Shown here: positions 27,106 through 35,703 of the stretch, piece after piece
Layout: each line of letters opens with the position of its first letter
How positions within the stretch are numbered: the first letter of the stretch is position 1
Assembly (NCBI RefSeq): GCF_023634025.1
Contig: NZ_JALJCW010000001.1
Coordinates: 1,277,501-1,341,500, forward strand
From: Hanstruepera flava
Lineage (GTDB): Bacteria > Bacteroidota > Bacteroidia > Flavobacteriales > Flavobacteriaceae
Length of the DNA: 64,000 nucleotides
Direction of reading: 5' to 3'
Position numbers and translations under genes: made by a program
Notes under the pieces: generated by a model
Database searches by the model: none
Told to the model about the DNA's origin: nothing
What the model saw: the letters and a program-made list of their open reading frames with translations, nothing else

Positions 27106-27858
27106 ATGAATATCCCACAAGGAAAAAAGATTTACTTCGCATCAGACAACCATTTGGGTGCACCAACACAAGAGGCCTCGCGACCACGTGAACTGAAATT
27201 TGTAGCTTGGTTAGATGAGGTTAAACACGATGCAGCAGCTATTTTCCTGATGGGCGATTTATTCGATTTTTGGTTCGAGTATAAAACTGTTGTTCCTAAA
27301 GGGTTTACCAGAACACTAGGTAAATTAGCCGAAATCACAGACTCTGGAATACCGATATATTACTTTGTAGGCAATCACGATTTATGGATGAATGGTTATT
27401 TTGAAGAAGAACTCAATATTCCTGTATACCATAAACCTCAAGAATACACCTTTAATAACAAAACCTTTTTTATCGGTCATGGTGATGGGTTAGGCCCTGG
27501 AGACAAAGGCTATAAGCGTATGAAAAAGGTTTTTACCAATCCGTTCAGCAAGTGGTTATTCAGATGGTTGCATCCTGATTTAGGTGTTAGGCTTGCTCAG
27601 CATTTATCAGTAAAAAACAAGTTGATATCTGGTGATGAAGATGCCAAATTTTTGGGTGAGGATAATGAGTGGCTGGTACAATACTGTAAACGCAAGTTAG
27701 AAGATAAACATCGTGATTTTTTTGTGTTTGGACACAGACATCTACCATTAGAAATTAACCTCAACCAAACCTCCAAATATATCAATCTAGGCGATTGGAT
27801 AAACTATTATACCTACGGCGTTTTTGATGGGAAAAATTTTGAATTAAAGAAGTTTTAA
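27106..27858 (+). CDS. lpxH: UDP-2,3-diacylglucosamine diphosphatase
   Basis: LpxH hydrolyses UDP-2,3-diacylglucosamine to lipid X in lipid A synthesis, at the inner membrane. The 250-residue metallophosphoesterase has all the metal motifs: SDNHLG (Asp14, His16), GDLFDFWFEY (Asp51), GNHDLW (Asn90, His91), GHGDG and the C-terminal FGHRHLP. It is a standard length. It converges on the MFS transporter with a 4-base overlap of the two ends. Confidence 0.93.
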   Translation: MNIPQGKKIYFASDNHLGAPTQEASRPRELKFVAWLDEVKHDAAAIFLMGDLFDFWFEYKTVVPKGFTRTLGKLAEITDSGIPIYYFVGNHDLWMNGYFEEELNIPVYHKPQEYTFNNKTFFIGHGDGLGPGDKGYKRMKKVFTNPFSKWLFRWLHPDLGVRLAQHLSVKNKLISGDEDAKFLGEDNEWLVQYCKRKLEDKHRDFFVFGHRHLPLEINLNQTSKYINLGDWINYYTYGVFDGKNFELKKF

Positions 27859-29126
27859 ACTTCTTCTTTTTCATGCTCTTCAATATCTTTAGTCAAATCC
27901 AACTCCCTTAATGGTTTGTTTTTAACACCCATTATTGCCACAACCACCAACGTTACAGTGCCTCCTAACATCACCGCCAATGGCGCTCCAAACAATCTGG
28001 CAGCAATCCCACTTTCCAATGCTCCAAGTTCATTAGAAGACCCAACAAACATAGAGTTAACAGCACCTACACGGCCTCGCATATCATCAGGTGTTTTGAG
28101 TTGTAGAATGGTTTGTCGAACCACCATAGAAATGCCATCAAAAACACCAGAAAAGAACAAGGCTAAAACACTTAACCACATCAGTTTTGAGGCTCCAAAT
28201 ATGATCATGAATACACCAAATCCAAAAACTGAAATCAGTAATTTTTTTCCGGTATTCTTGGTAATGGGAATATAGGTTGTTGCCAACATGGTAATAATAC
28301 TCCCAGAGGACAACGCGGCATTTAGTATCCCGAATCCTTTGGGACCTGCATCCAAGATATCTTTTGCGAACACAGCAAAAATGGCAACAGCACCACCAAA
28401 CAACACGGCAATCATATCTAAAGTCAGTGCGCCTAAAATGACTTTGTCATTAAATACAAATCGTATTCCAGCTTCTAAACTATCTCTTACAGATTCATAA
28501 ACTTCTTTGTTTAAAATAGGTTTCTGTTTTATTTGAAAAACCAAAAACAAGGCTAATAGGACCAATAAAAATATGATACCCAATGTAATGTGAACACCTA
28601 TCCAGGCAATTAAAAAACCGCCCAAGAGTGCACCAAATACATTGGCGCCTTTCCAGGTACTGCTACTCCATGTGGCTGCATTTGGATACACGCGTTTAGG
28701 AACCAATAAGGCAATAAGTGAAAAGATAGTTGGTCCAAAAAAGGCTCGCAAAACCCCTCCAAAAAACACTAGGCTATAAATACTATATAAAATAGCTCTG
28801 GTGCTCCATGACGATTCAATGGTTTCTGATGTCAACCAAAAAAGGCCGAAACTTATCAATGAAAATAATGTAATACAGAGTCTGAAAAGATTTCGCTTTT
28901 CTTTTTTATCGACAATATGACCTGCAAAAGGCGCTAATAAAAAAGCAGGTAAAAACTCACAAAGCCCAATGATTCCAAGAGCCAACGGGTCTTCCGTTAA
29001 AGCATAGACTTGCCATTCAATAACAACAAATTGCATGGACCAAGCCAAAACCAATGCAAAACGCAAAACCAAAAAGATGTTGAATTCTTTGATTCGTAAT
29101 GCTGCGTAAGGGTCATTTTTCTGCAT
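27855..29126 (-). CDS. MFS transporter
   Basis: A 423-residue major facilitator with about 12 transmembrane segments and the MFS loop motif GHIVDKKEKRN after helix 2. It resembles MFS_3/enterobactin exporter-like proteins common in Bacteroidota (LMWLSVLALFFSGVFDGISM, MRGRVGAVNSMFVGSSNELG). The substrate is unknown. It lies 3 bases downstream of an OmpA-family gene and probably shares the recJ transcript. Confidence 0.85.
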   Translation of the reverse strand: MQKNDPYAALRIKEFNIFLVLRFALVLAWSMQFVVIEWQVYALTEDPLALGIIGLCEFLPAFLLAPFAGHIVDKKEKRNLFRLCITLFSLISFGLFWLTSETIESSWSTRAILYSIYSLVFFGGVLRAFFGPTIFSLIALLVPKRVYPNAATWSSSTWKGANVFGALLGGFLIAWIGVHITLGIIFLLVLLALFLVFQIKQKPILNKEVYESVRDSLEAGIRFVFNDKVILGALTLDMIAVLFGGAVAIFAVFAKDILDAGPKGFGILNAALSSGSIITMLATTYIPITKNTGKKLLISVFGFGVFMIIFGASKLMWLSVLALFFSGVFDGISMVVRQTILQLKTPDDMRGRVGAVNSMFVGSSNELGALESGIAARLFGAPLAVMLGGTVTLVVVAIMGVKNKPLRELDLTKDIEEHEKEEV

Positions 29127-29129
29127 AGA

Positions 29130-30224
29130 TTATTTAAAAATTAGTTTAAATTCCACGCGCCTGTTGAGAGCACGACCTGCTTCAGTATCATTGTTGGCAA
29201 CTGGAAATTTGTTCCCGTATCCTGTTGCTGTTATACGTTCTGGTCGCAAACCTTTTGATATTAAATATAAAGCGACTTCTTTGGCTCGTAATAAGGACAA
29301 TTCATCATTTCGCTTTTGAGTTCCTACATCATCGGTATGACCATAAATTTCGATTTGTAAACGCTTATTGGCATTTAGATATTTATAAAGCTGATTTAAT
29401 TCTGCTTTTGAGGATTCCAATAAATCATGTTTGTCAAAATCGAAAAGAACATTTTGAAGGGTATACACTTTATCGTTCTCTAATTCTTGATTGTCTTCAA
29501 TAGTTTGCGACTCTGAATGAGTTATTGTTTCAGAATGTAAAGGCTCTATTCTGACATCATCAATAAAGTAATAGGAAGCATCTGGATCTTTTGTACTGTG
29601 CAGCTTTATTTTGGAAATTTTACTGTTCTTATCGAAGTTTCCAATAATAAAATTTGATTCAAATCCCTTGGCAGTGTATTCAAACGATATTTTTTCCCAA
29701 CCTGTTTTTTCTATGTAGTGACTTTGGCTATTAATCAACACAAAATAACTATCAGAAACCTCATTTAAAACCTGATTTAGATTCAATAGTTTATCGGAAT
29801 TTTGCTTAAAAGGTTCTTTTAGAAACAAAACGCCTAAATCGCGAATGGCATGACTGCAGTTTTCAGCCAAACTGATGTAAAATGTCATGGTGTAAGTCTC
29901 ACCAATAAGCAATGGACTTGATAATTGCCCTTGAACATATTCTCGATAATTATCAGGTGCCAAAACGTACATCCCAGCAAAACCTTTTCCCGTTTTAGGA
30001 CTTTGTTCCCCAAAAAAATTGGTCTCACCTACTTCCTTACTACAGGCATTAAAATAATCGGTTGATCCAAAGTTTGGTGTATTCCAATCAAGAACATTGT
30101 GATTAAACCCTCCAATGAGTCTCGGGCATGTTTTATGTTCCTCGAAACTGGGGTTTAAAACTAAGTTTTGTGATAAGGTGAGTTGAAAACACAAGACAAC
30201 TAGTATGAAAAATCGGCTATTCAT
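29130..30224 (-). CDS. OmpA-family lectin-like outer membrane protein
   Basis: A 364-residue secreted protein. It starts at the ATG at 30224 with signal peptide MNSRFFILVVLCFQLTLSQ, a start that overlaps the recJ stop by one base (TAATG). The N-terminal ~220 residues (NLVLNPSFEEHKTCP, LDWNTPNFGSTDYFNAC, YFIDDVRIEPL) look like a carbohydrate-binding-type beta-sandwich. The C-terminus is an OmpA domain that binds peptidoglycan (IEIYGHTDDVGTQKRN, GRALNRRVEFKL). It is likely an outer-membrane protein; function unknown. Confidence 0.85.
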   Translation of the reverse strand: MNSRFFILVVLCFQLTLSQNLVLNPSFEEHKTCPRLIGGFNHNVLDWNTPNFGSTDYFNACSKEVGETNFFGEQSPKTGKGFAGMYVLAPDNYREYVQGQLSSPLLIGETYTMTFYISLAENCSHAIRDLGVLFLKEPFKQNSDKLLNLNQVLNEVSDSYFVLINSQSHYIEKTGWEKISFEYTAKGFESNFIIGNFDKNSKISKIKLHSTKDPDASYYFIDDVRIEPLHSETITHSESQTIEDNQELENDKVYTLQNVLFDFDKHDLLESSKAELNQLYKYLNANKRLQIEIYGHTDDVGTQKRNDELSLLRAKEVALYLISKGLRPERITATGYGNKFPVANNDTEAGRALNRRVEFKLIFK

Positions 30225-31924
30225 TATTTTAAATCCCGTAATTTCAATTGAAGTGATACGGTTCCATTCCAATGATTTTCGTCAATGGTATAAACAGCTT
30301 TAAACAGTTTTCTATCCGAAATCAAATCATATTTATCTCCAAGTCCAAAGCCAATAGCTACAATTTTTTGACCTCTCGACTCCGCTCGAGGGGACATAAC
30401 GGTTAATCTTAAATGGGACTCATCTTCACCTACACATTTTCCATAACCCGTATCACGCAAATTTTCACTCATAAAAACGGGTGTCATATTCCCAGGACCA
30501 AAAGGTGCAAATTGTTTAATGATGCGCCATAACTTGGCATCAATTTCAGATAATTCAATGGATAAATCAACCTTAATTTCTGGAGTTAATAATTTGGTGT
30601 CAATAGTTTTTGAAACCACGTCTTCAAAAGCTTGTTTAAAAGCTTCATAGTTTTCTTCCTTTAATGTCAATCCAGCTGCATATTTATGCCCGCCAAATTG
30701 TTCAATGTGTTCGCTACAAGCTTCCAAGGCATTATACACATCAAAACCAGAAACCGATCGTGCCGAAGCTGCTAGTTTATCACCGCTTTTAGTAAATACT
30801 AAAGTAGGCCTGTAATAGGTTTCGGTTAGTCTAGAAGCCACAATACCAATAACACCTTTATGCCAAGCTTCATGGTAAACAACAGTAGTAAAACATTCCT
30901 GTTCTTTTTGTTCTTCAATTTGCTGAAGAGCTTCTTCTGTAATTTGTCTATCTGTTTCACGTCTTTCGGTATTAAAAGTGTCAATTTCAACAGCATAATT
31001 AACTGCTGTATTAAAATCGGTTTCAGTTAATAAGCTTACAGCATGATTGCCATGTTTCATACGACCTGCTGCATTGATTCTGGGCGCTACTATAAAAACC
31101 ACATCGGTAATGGTCAATTCTTCTTTTTTAACTTCAGCAATAATGGCTTTTATGCCAGGTCTTGGATTACCATTAATCACTTGTAATCCAAAATATGCCA
31201 AGACGCGATTTTCTCCCGTAATAGGGACGATATCAGCACCAATAGCCGTAGCTACCAAATCTAAATATGCAACTAAATCTTCAACCGATTGCCCTTGATT
31301 GGATGCCAAAGCCTGAATAAGTTTAAAACCAACGCCACAGCCACAAAGTTCTTTATAGGGATAGTGACAATCCTCTCGCTTGGGATCTAAAACAGCAACC
31401 GCATTTGGTAATTGATTACCTGGTCTGTGATGGTCACAAATAATAAAATCGATACCTTTTTCATTGGCATAAGCCACCTTGTCAATAGCTTTAACACCAC
31501 AATCCAAAGCAATAATTAAGGTAAAACCATTGTCTTCTGCAAAGTCAATGCCTTGAAAGGATACACCATAACCTTCGTCATAGCGATCTGGAATGTAAGT
31601 GGCTACATTTGGGGTTCTCGTTTTTAAGTAGGAGCTCATTAAAGCTACTGAAGTAGTTCCATCAACATCATAATCACCGTAAACCAAAATATTTTCGTCA
31701 TTCTCCAGAGCCTGTTCAATACGCGATACGGCTTTATCCATGTCTTTCATTAAGAATGGATTGTGTAAATCGTTTAAACTAGGACGAAAAAACGTTTTAG
31801 CATCTTCATAGGTTTCAATACCGCGTTGTAACAAAAGTGTTGCAACAATAGCATCTACATTCAAGGCTTCTTGAAGCGCTTTTAGTTTATTAGAGTCTGG
31901 TTTTGGTTTTAGCGTCCAGCGCAT
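30224..31924 (-). CDS. recJ: Single-stranded-DNA-specific exonuclease RecJ
   Basis: RecJ degrades single-stranded DNA 5' to 3' in recombination and mismatch repair. The 566-residue protein has the DHH-family motifs VYGDYDVDGTTS, ALDCGVKAI, CDHHRPG and the DHHA1 segment HKGVIGIVASRL, then GGHKYAAGLTL. The C-terminal OB-fold domain contains an odd stretch, MSPRAESRGQ (residues 510-519), encoded by bases that match a dispersed palindromic repeat, which appears to have inserted in frame. It heads the unit recJ-OmpA-MFS. Confidence 0.95.
   Translation of the reverse strand: MRWTLKPKPDSNKLKALQEALNVDAIVATLLLQRGIETYEDAKTFFRPSLNDLHNPFLMKDMDKAVSRIEQALENDENILVYGDYDVDGTTSVALMSSYLKTRTPNVATYIPDRYDEGYGVSFQGIDFAEDNGFTLIIALDCGVKAIDKVAYANEKGIDFIICDHHRPGNQLPNAVAVLDPKREDCHYPYKELCGCGVGFKLIQALASNQGQSVEDLVAYLDLVATAIGADIVPITGENRVLAYFGLQVINGNPRPGIKAIIAEVKKEELTITDVVFIVAPRINAAGRMKHGNHAVSLLTETDFNTAVNYAVEIDTFNTERRETDRQITEEALQQIEEQKEQECFTTVVYHEAWHKGVIGIVASRLTETYYRPTLVFTKSGDKLAASARSVSGFDVYNALEACSEHIEQFGGHKYAAGLTLKEENYEAFKQAFEDVVSKTIDTKLLTPEIKVDLSIELSEIDAKLWRIIKQFAPFGPGNMTPVFMSENLRDTGYGKCVGEDESHLRLTVMSPRAESRGQKIVAIGFGLGDKYDLISDRKLFKAVYTIDENHWNGTVSLQLKLRDLK
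30374..30397. repeat. Dispersed repeat copy inside recJ
   Basis: TCTCGACTCCGCTCGA followed by GGGGACAT. It matches the intergenic copy at 32001-32024 at 21 of 24 positions, with identical ends. It encodes part of RecJ residues 510-517 and keeps the frame open. Confidence 0.7.
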
Positions 31925-31939
31925 ATTTTAAATCTTAAG

Positions 31940-31966
31940 TGTCCTGCTGAGCTTGTCGAAGTATCT
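31940..31966. repeat. Dispersed palindromic repeat, copy C
   Basis: A 27-base element matching copy A at 25 of 27 positions (shared core TGCTGAGCTTGTCGAAG). It lies in the recJ promoter region. Confidence 0.75.
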
Positions 31967-32000
31967 CAATATAATTTGCATTAGCTACTTTTTAACAATG

Positions 32001-32024
32001 TCTCGACTCCGCTCGACCTGACAT
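32001..32024. repeat. Dispersed palindromic repeat, copy D
   Basis: TCTCGACTCCGCTCGACC then TGACAT, in inverted orientation relative to copy C and 34 bases from it. Together they form an inverted pair in the gap between the OsmC and recJ genes, and copy D closely matches the element within recJ. Confidence 0.75.
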
Positions 32025-32033
32025 AATAGTAAA

Positions 32034-32459
32034 TTACTTATTATGATAATGGATTGACGTCTTCACGTCTGCAAACTTTCTAAACATTTCCATAACACCA
32101 CAGTATTTTTCTATGGATAAATCAACCGCTTTTTGAATTTTGCCCGTGTTTAAGTCTTCTCCATAAAAATGATACTCAACTGTAACTGTGTGGTAATATT
32201 TAGGATGTTCCTCGGTCAATTCGCCATAAGTATCCATTCTAAAATCGGCTAGTTTCACTTTCATTTTATCTAAAATAGAGACCACGTCTAAACCTGAACA
32301 ACCGGCTAAAGCTGATAACATCATCGCCTTTGGTGATAGACCTGAATTATGCCCACCATGTTCAGGACTCGTATCCATTAATACCGTTTTACCATTAGGG
32401 TTATCTGATTCAAACTGCATATTTCCTTTCCAATGTGTGGTGACTTTATTTGTTGCCAT
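32034..32459 (-). CDS. OsmC family protein
   Basis: A 141-residue OsmC/Ohr-superfamily protein. These reduce organic hydroperoxides with two cysteines; here one is in SALAGCSGLDV (helix after the first beta-sheet) and the other in IEKYCGVMEMF. It follows the YhfA-like branch by motif (MMLSALAGCSG). Cytosolic, standard length. It is divergent from an AhpD-like protein gene, also of the peroxide-defence type. Confidence 0.88.
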   Translation of the reverse strand: MATNKVTTHWKGNMQFESDNPNGKTVLMDTSPEHGGHNSGLSPKAMMLSALAGCSGLDVVSILDKMKVKLADFRMDTYGELTEEHPKYYHTVTVEYHFYGEDLNTGKIQKAVDLSIEKYCGVMEMFRKFADVKTSIHYHNK

Positions 32460-32513
32460 TGCTTTAATTTTTTCGTTTATTGTTAACTCAAAAATACCAA
32501 TAAAAAATAGACT

Positions 32514-33116
32514 ATGCCATTAGTAACACCATTATCACCAGAACACGATTTAGAGACCAAGGAATTGGCAGAATTCTTTAATGAAACATTAGGGTTTTGT
32601 CCAAATTCGGTATTGACCATGCAACGCAGACCAGCGATTTCAAAAGCCTTTATAAACCTCAACAAAGCCGTTATGGCTAACGAAGGTCGTGTGACATCTG
32701 CCTTAAAACGTATGATTGCTTGGGTAAGTAGCAATGCCACTGGATGTCGCTATTGTCAAGCGCATGCTATTCGTGCAGCTGAACGCTATGGTGCGGAACA
32801 GGAACAACTGGATAACATTTGGGAATACAGAATACATCCAGCTTTTAGTGATGCCGAACGTGCTGCATTAGACTTTAGCTTGGCAGCAAGTCAAGTGCCT
32901 AATGCTGTTGATGAAACCATTAAAAAGCGTCTGTATGAACATTGGAATGAAGGTGAAATTGTTGAAATGTTGGGTGTGATTTCATTGTTTGGATACCTTA
33001 ACCGTTGGAACGATAGTATGGGAACATCTATTGAAGAAGGTGCGGTGGAAAGTGGAAATCAATATTTAGGAAAACATGGTTGGGAATCTGGGAAACACGA
33101 TGGTTCACAGTATTAA
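32514..33116 (+). CDS. Carboxymuconolactone decarboxylase/AhpD-like protein
   Basis: A 200-residue all-helical protein of the CMD/AhpD superfamily. The redox motif CRYCQAHAI has Cys78, Cys81 and His84, typical of peroxidase-related members. These proteins reduce or support peroxiredoxins, or act on small carboxylic substrates; the specific partner is not known. It is divergently oriented to an OsmC-type hydroperoxide reductase, suggesting an oxidative-stress role, which is inference. Confidence 0.85.
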   Translation: MPLVTPLSPEHDLETKELAEFFNETLGFCPNSVLTMQRRPAISKAFINLNKAVMANEGRVTSALKRMIAWVSSNATGCRYCQAHAIRAAERYGAEQEQLDNIWEYRIHPAFSDAERAALDFSLAASQVPNAVDETIKKRLYEHWNEGEIVEMLGVISLFGYLNRWNDSMGTSIEEGAVESGNQYLGKHGWESGKHDGSQY

Positions 33117-33118
33117 CT

Positions 33119-33148
33119 TGTCATTCCTGCGAAGGCAGGAATATAGAT
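33119..33148. repeat. Dispersed palindromic repeat, copy E
   Basis: TGTCATTCCTGCGAAGGCAG and flanks: TTCCTGC pairs with GCAGGAA around a short loop. It begins 3 bases after the AhpD-like stop codon. Confidence 0.7.
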
Positions 33149-33179
33149 AAAAGACCGATTCACAATTGGAGCATAGAGA

Positions 33180-33210
33180 AACCTTGCTAGAAATAGTGAG
33201 GTTTTTTGTT
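33180..33210 (+). terminator. Terminator after the AhpD-like gene
   Basis: AACCTTGCTA (33180-33189) pairs with TAGTGAGGTT (33194-33203), ten pairs including two G-T, with a GAAA loop and a T run. It lies about 65 bases after the stop codon. Confidence 0.75.
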
Positions 33211-33405
33211 TAAGCTTAAATAAGTTTGCCTCTTATTAGTTCTTCCTCCACTATTTTTATAGTCAAGTTAACTGTCCTATTTTAAAAATGATAAAATTTT
33301 CATTTTTGAAATATTAAAATTAAACTAAAGTATTTTTCTTGGAAAAACCGTGTCACAGCACGAACTAATCGATTGATATACTTTAGCTTGAAAATATAAC
33401 TTTGT

Positions 33406-33573
33406 ATGAAATTTTTTGAAAAAAACTATAAAGACCTCATTGCTTTGGTGATTTTGATTTATTGCTTGTCAGCCTTAATATTTAAAACCAATATTGAAGC
33501 AAATCTATTTCAAACATTGGGGTATATAATCACAGGAAGTTTAGGTTTTTTATTTGGAAGTCACGTAAAATGA
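33406..33573 (+). CDS. Short two-helix membrane protein
   Basis: A 55-residue protein (MKFFEKNYKDLIALVILIYC then further hydrophobic sequence), with two likely transmembrane helices at about residues 11-26 and 38-52 and a charged N-terminus. The stop codon falls on the last base before the convergent uracil-DNA glycosylase gene. A TAACTTTG box at 33397-33404 lies almost on the start codon. Function unknown. Support is the clean hydrophobic pattern and exact fit in the gap. Confidence 0.6.
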   Translation: MKFFEKNYKDLIALVILIYCLSALIFKTNIEANLFQTLGYIITGSLGFLFGSHVK

Positions 33574-34143
33574 TTATGTAAATGATTTTACTGTTTGCCT
33601 CAATTCCGGCAAAACTTCAATCTCAAACCAAGGGTTTTTAGTCAGCCAAAAGCGATTTCTCGGGCTTGGGTGCGGTAAGGGTAAATATTTAGATAAATAG
33701 TCTTTATAGTTTTTAACTGTTTCGGTTAAGGTGTTTTTAGCCTGCTCTTTTAAATAGTAACGTTGTGCATACATTCCAATTAAAAGCACCAATTCAACCT
33801 GATTCATGTTATCAAATAAGGTTTGATGCCATTGCGGTGCACATTCTGGTCGTGGTGGTAAATCGCCACTTTTTCCTTTTCCTGGATAGCAAAATCCCAT
33901 TGGGATAATGGCAAAGTTTTTAGGGTTATAAAACTGTTCGGGTGTCACATCCAGCCAATTTCGTAATTGCTTACCACTGGCATCATCCCAAGGAATCCCT
34001 GAAGCGTGAACTTTGGTTCCAGGTGCTTGACCAACAATTACAATTTTGGAATCTATATCAGCCGAAACAACAGGTCTTGGACCTAATGGTAAATGGTCTT
34101 TGCAGATAGTGCAGTGCTGTATGTCATTAAGTAAATTTTGCAT
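33574..34143 (-). CDS. Uracil-DNA glycosylase family protein
   Basis: A 189-residue glycosylase-fold protein that removes uracil or related bases from DNA. The water-activating loop is GQAPGTKVHASGIPWDDASG and the C-terminal DNA-binding loop is LPHPSPRN, with the catalytic His. CTICK near the N-terminus resembles a short cysteine cluster, but a complete 4Fe-4S set is not seen. It is thus a small, family 4/5-like member rather than classical Ung. A repeat element fills the 47-base gap to rsmI. Confidence 0.88.
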   Translation of the reverse strand: MQNLLNDIQHCTICKDHLPLGPRPVVSADIDSKIVIVGQAPGTKVHASGIPWDDASGKQLRNWLDVTPEQFYNPKNFAIIPMGFCYPGKGKSGDLPPRPECAPQWHQTLFDNMNQVELVLLIGMYAQRYYLKEQAKNTLTETVKNYKDYLSKYLPLPHPSPRNRFWLTKNPWFEIEVLPELRQTVKSFT

Positions 34144-34150
34144 AAATTGG

Positions 34151-34190
34151 TTCTCGATACATCAAGCAAAGCTTGACACTCGAACTGACG
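34151..34190. repeat. Dispersed palindromic repeat, copy F (variant)
   Basis: TTCTCGATACATCAAGC-AAA-GCTTGACACTCGAACTGACG: an inner hairpin TCAAGC/GCTTGA flanked by TCTCGA and CGAACTGAC ends like those of the other copies. It occupies nearly all of the gap between the glycosylase gene and rsmI. Confidence 0.6.
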
Positions 34191-34862
34191 TTATTTTTTC
34201 CCACCAACCACAATCACGATTTCACCTTTTGGTGGTTTATTGGTGTAATAATCCAAAACCTCTTTGGCAGTTCCGCGAATGTTTTCTTCATACAATTTGG
34301 TGAGTTCGCGAGAAACAGAAACTGGTCGGTCTTCACCAAAATACTCACAAAAATGCGTGAGTGTTTTTATAAGTTTATGCGGGCTTTCGTAGAAAATCAT
34401 GGTTCTGGTTTCTTCTGCCAACAACTTTAATCGTGTTTGTCTGCCCTTTTTAACTGGTAAAAAGCCTTCAAATACAAACTTATCGTTTGGCAAACCACTA
34501 TTTACTAAAGCTGGAACAAAAGCTGTTGCACCAGGCAAGCATTCTACATCTATGCCACTTTCAATACAAGCCCTTGTCAATAAAAACCCAGGATCCGAAA
34601 TAGCTGGTGTGCCAGCATCACTTATTAAGGCTATAGTTGTACCGCTTTTTAACTTATTAATCAAGCCTTCAACGGTTTTATGCTCATTATGCATATGGTG
34701 CGACTGCGTGGGTGTATTGATTTCAAAATGCTTTAGGAGTTTGCCTGATGTACGCGTGTCTTCGGCCAAAATCAAATCGACTTCCTTTAAAACCTCAATA
34801 GCCCTAAAGGTCATGTCTTTAAGGTTTCCTATTGGTGTTGGGACAATGTAGAGTTTACTCAT
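34191..34862 (-). CDS. rsmI: 16S rRNA (cytidine(1402)-2'-O)-methyltransferase
   Basis: RsmI methylates the ribose of C1402 in 16S rRNA. The 223-residue protein has the tetrapyrrole-methylase fold: MSKLYIVPTPIGNLKDMTFRA at the start, LILAEDTRTSGKLL, the SAM-binding ALISDAGTPAISDPGF and PGATAFVPAL. The length is short compared with about 280 in E. coli but usual for Bacteroidota. Its start overlaps the stop codon of the upstream unknown gene by one base, suggesting an operon. Confidence 0.93.
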   Translation of the reverse strand: MSKLYIVPTPIGNLKDMTFRAIEVLKEVDLILAEDTRTSGKLLKHFEINTPTQSHHMHNEHKTVEGLINKLKSGTTIALISDAGTPAISDPGFLLTRACIESGIDVECLPGATAFVPALVNSGLPNDKFVFEGFLPVKKGRQTRLKLLAEETRTMIFYESPHKLIKTLTHFCEYFGEDRPVSVSRELTKLYEENIRGTAKEVLDYYTNKPPKGEIVIVVGGKK

Positions 34863-35599
34863 TAATTGAATTTACTTTCAACTATTGCCATAAAGCGTTC
34901 TTCGTATTCTTCTTTCTCTAGCCAATTGTTATAATCGGGCTTAACCATGTTATCAATAAACATTTTGGCTTCTTTAAAGCTAGATACAGTATTTAATTGC
35001 GACAGCACTCGATCATAATCTGCTGTTTCGCCATTAAATAAGTGTTTTATAAATGCTAGTTTATCATTTAATCCAATTTGAAGCCCTCCTGATTTTAGTT
35101 TGTCATTTAAAGATTTTTTGCCTTCTGAATCTGCTTTCTTTACGGGCTCAAAAATAGGTTCGTCAATAAAATCTGCTGTTAACTCATCTAAATCCTCTTT
35201 GTGAACTTGGGGTTTCGAAGCAACTGCTTTTTCAATCATGGTATCCACAATCTGTGCTTCCTGTGGCATTTGTGCAACCATATCCTTAATTTTTTCAATG
35301 GCAGGTTCCATGATGGCTTCATGCTCTCTTTCGTCTAAATTGATATATATTTTATCTTCAATTTCAATGTTGTCACTAACCTTGTTGTTAAAAGCAACAT
35401 CTAACATATCGAAAAACGAGGAATCGTTACCAATGGTTGGAATATCATCTTCAAAATTTTCTTGAGCGAATTTTAAAACCGAAAGCTTTTCGAATAAAAC
35501 CGAAACTTCTTGGTGCATTTTTATAACATCTTCCTTACCCTTTAACTTCAGAATCCTATGTGCTATGCTAACTAATTCTGATTCCAACTTCTTCTTCAT
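34862..35599 (-). CDS. Conserved hypothetical protein upstream of rsmI
   Basis: A 245-residue acidic protein with no signal peptide or membrane helix. The N-terminal region is helical (ELVSIAHRILKLKGK), the middle is low-complexity and acidic, and the C-terminal ~80 residues (GLNDKLAFIKHLFNGETADY, FIDNMVKPDYNNW, YEERFMAIVESKF) form a motif I associate with uncharacterised Bacteroidota proteins. Function is unknown. It overlaps rsmI by one base and is divergent from tdk. Confidence 0.75.
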   Translation of the reverse strand: MKKKLESELVSIAHRILKLKGKEDVIKMHQEVSVLFEKLSVLKFAQENFEDDIPTIGNDSSFFDMLDVAFNNKVSDNIEIEDKIYINLDEREHEAIMEPAIEKIKDMVAQMPQEAQIVDTMIEKAVASKPQVHKEDLDELTADFIDEPIFEPVKKADSEGKKSLNDKLKSGGLQIGLNDKLAFIKHLFNGETADYDRVLSQLNTVSSFKEAKMFIDNMVKPDYNNWLEKEEYEERFMAIVESKFN

Positions 35600-35703
35600 A
35601 ACTTTTTATTTTAAAAACGAATTTATGCTTTTGATTTTTAATAAATTTACGCCACCTTTATACAAAACGAAAGATTGCATTGTTTTAGTGTTAAAATTAC
35701 AAA

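Noticed and set aside
27916-28275. Plus-strand frame opposite the MFS transporter gene
   Set aside because: It is a shadow of the real gene; its composition reflects antisense of hydrophobic codons.
30225-30272. Upstream start for the OmpA-like protein, inside recJ
   Set aside because: It would place charged residues ahead of the signal peptide; the ATG at 30224 gives a clean signal and a TAATG coupling.
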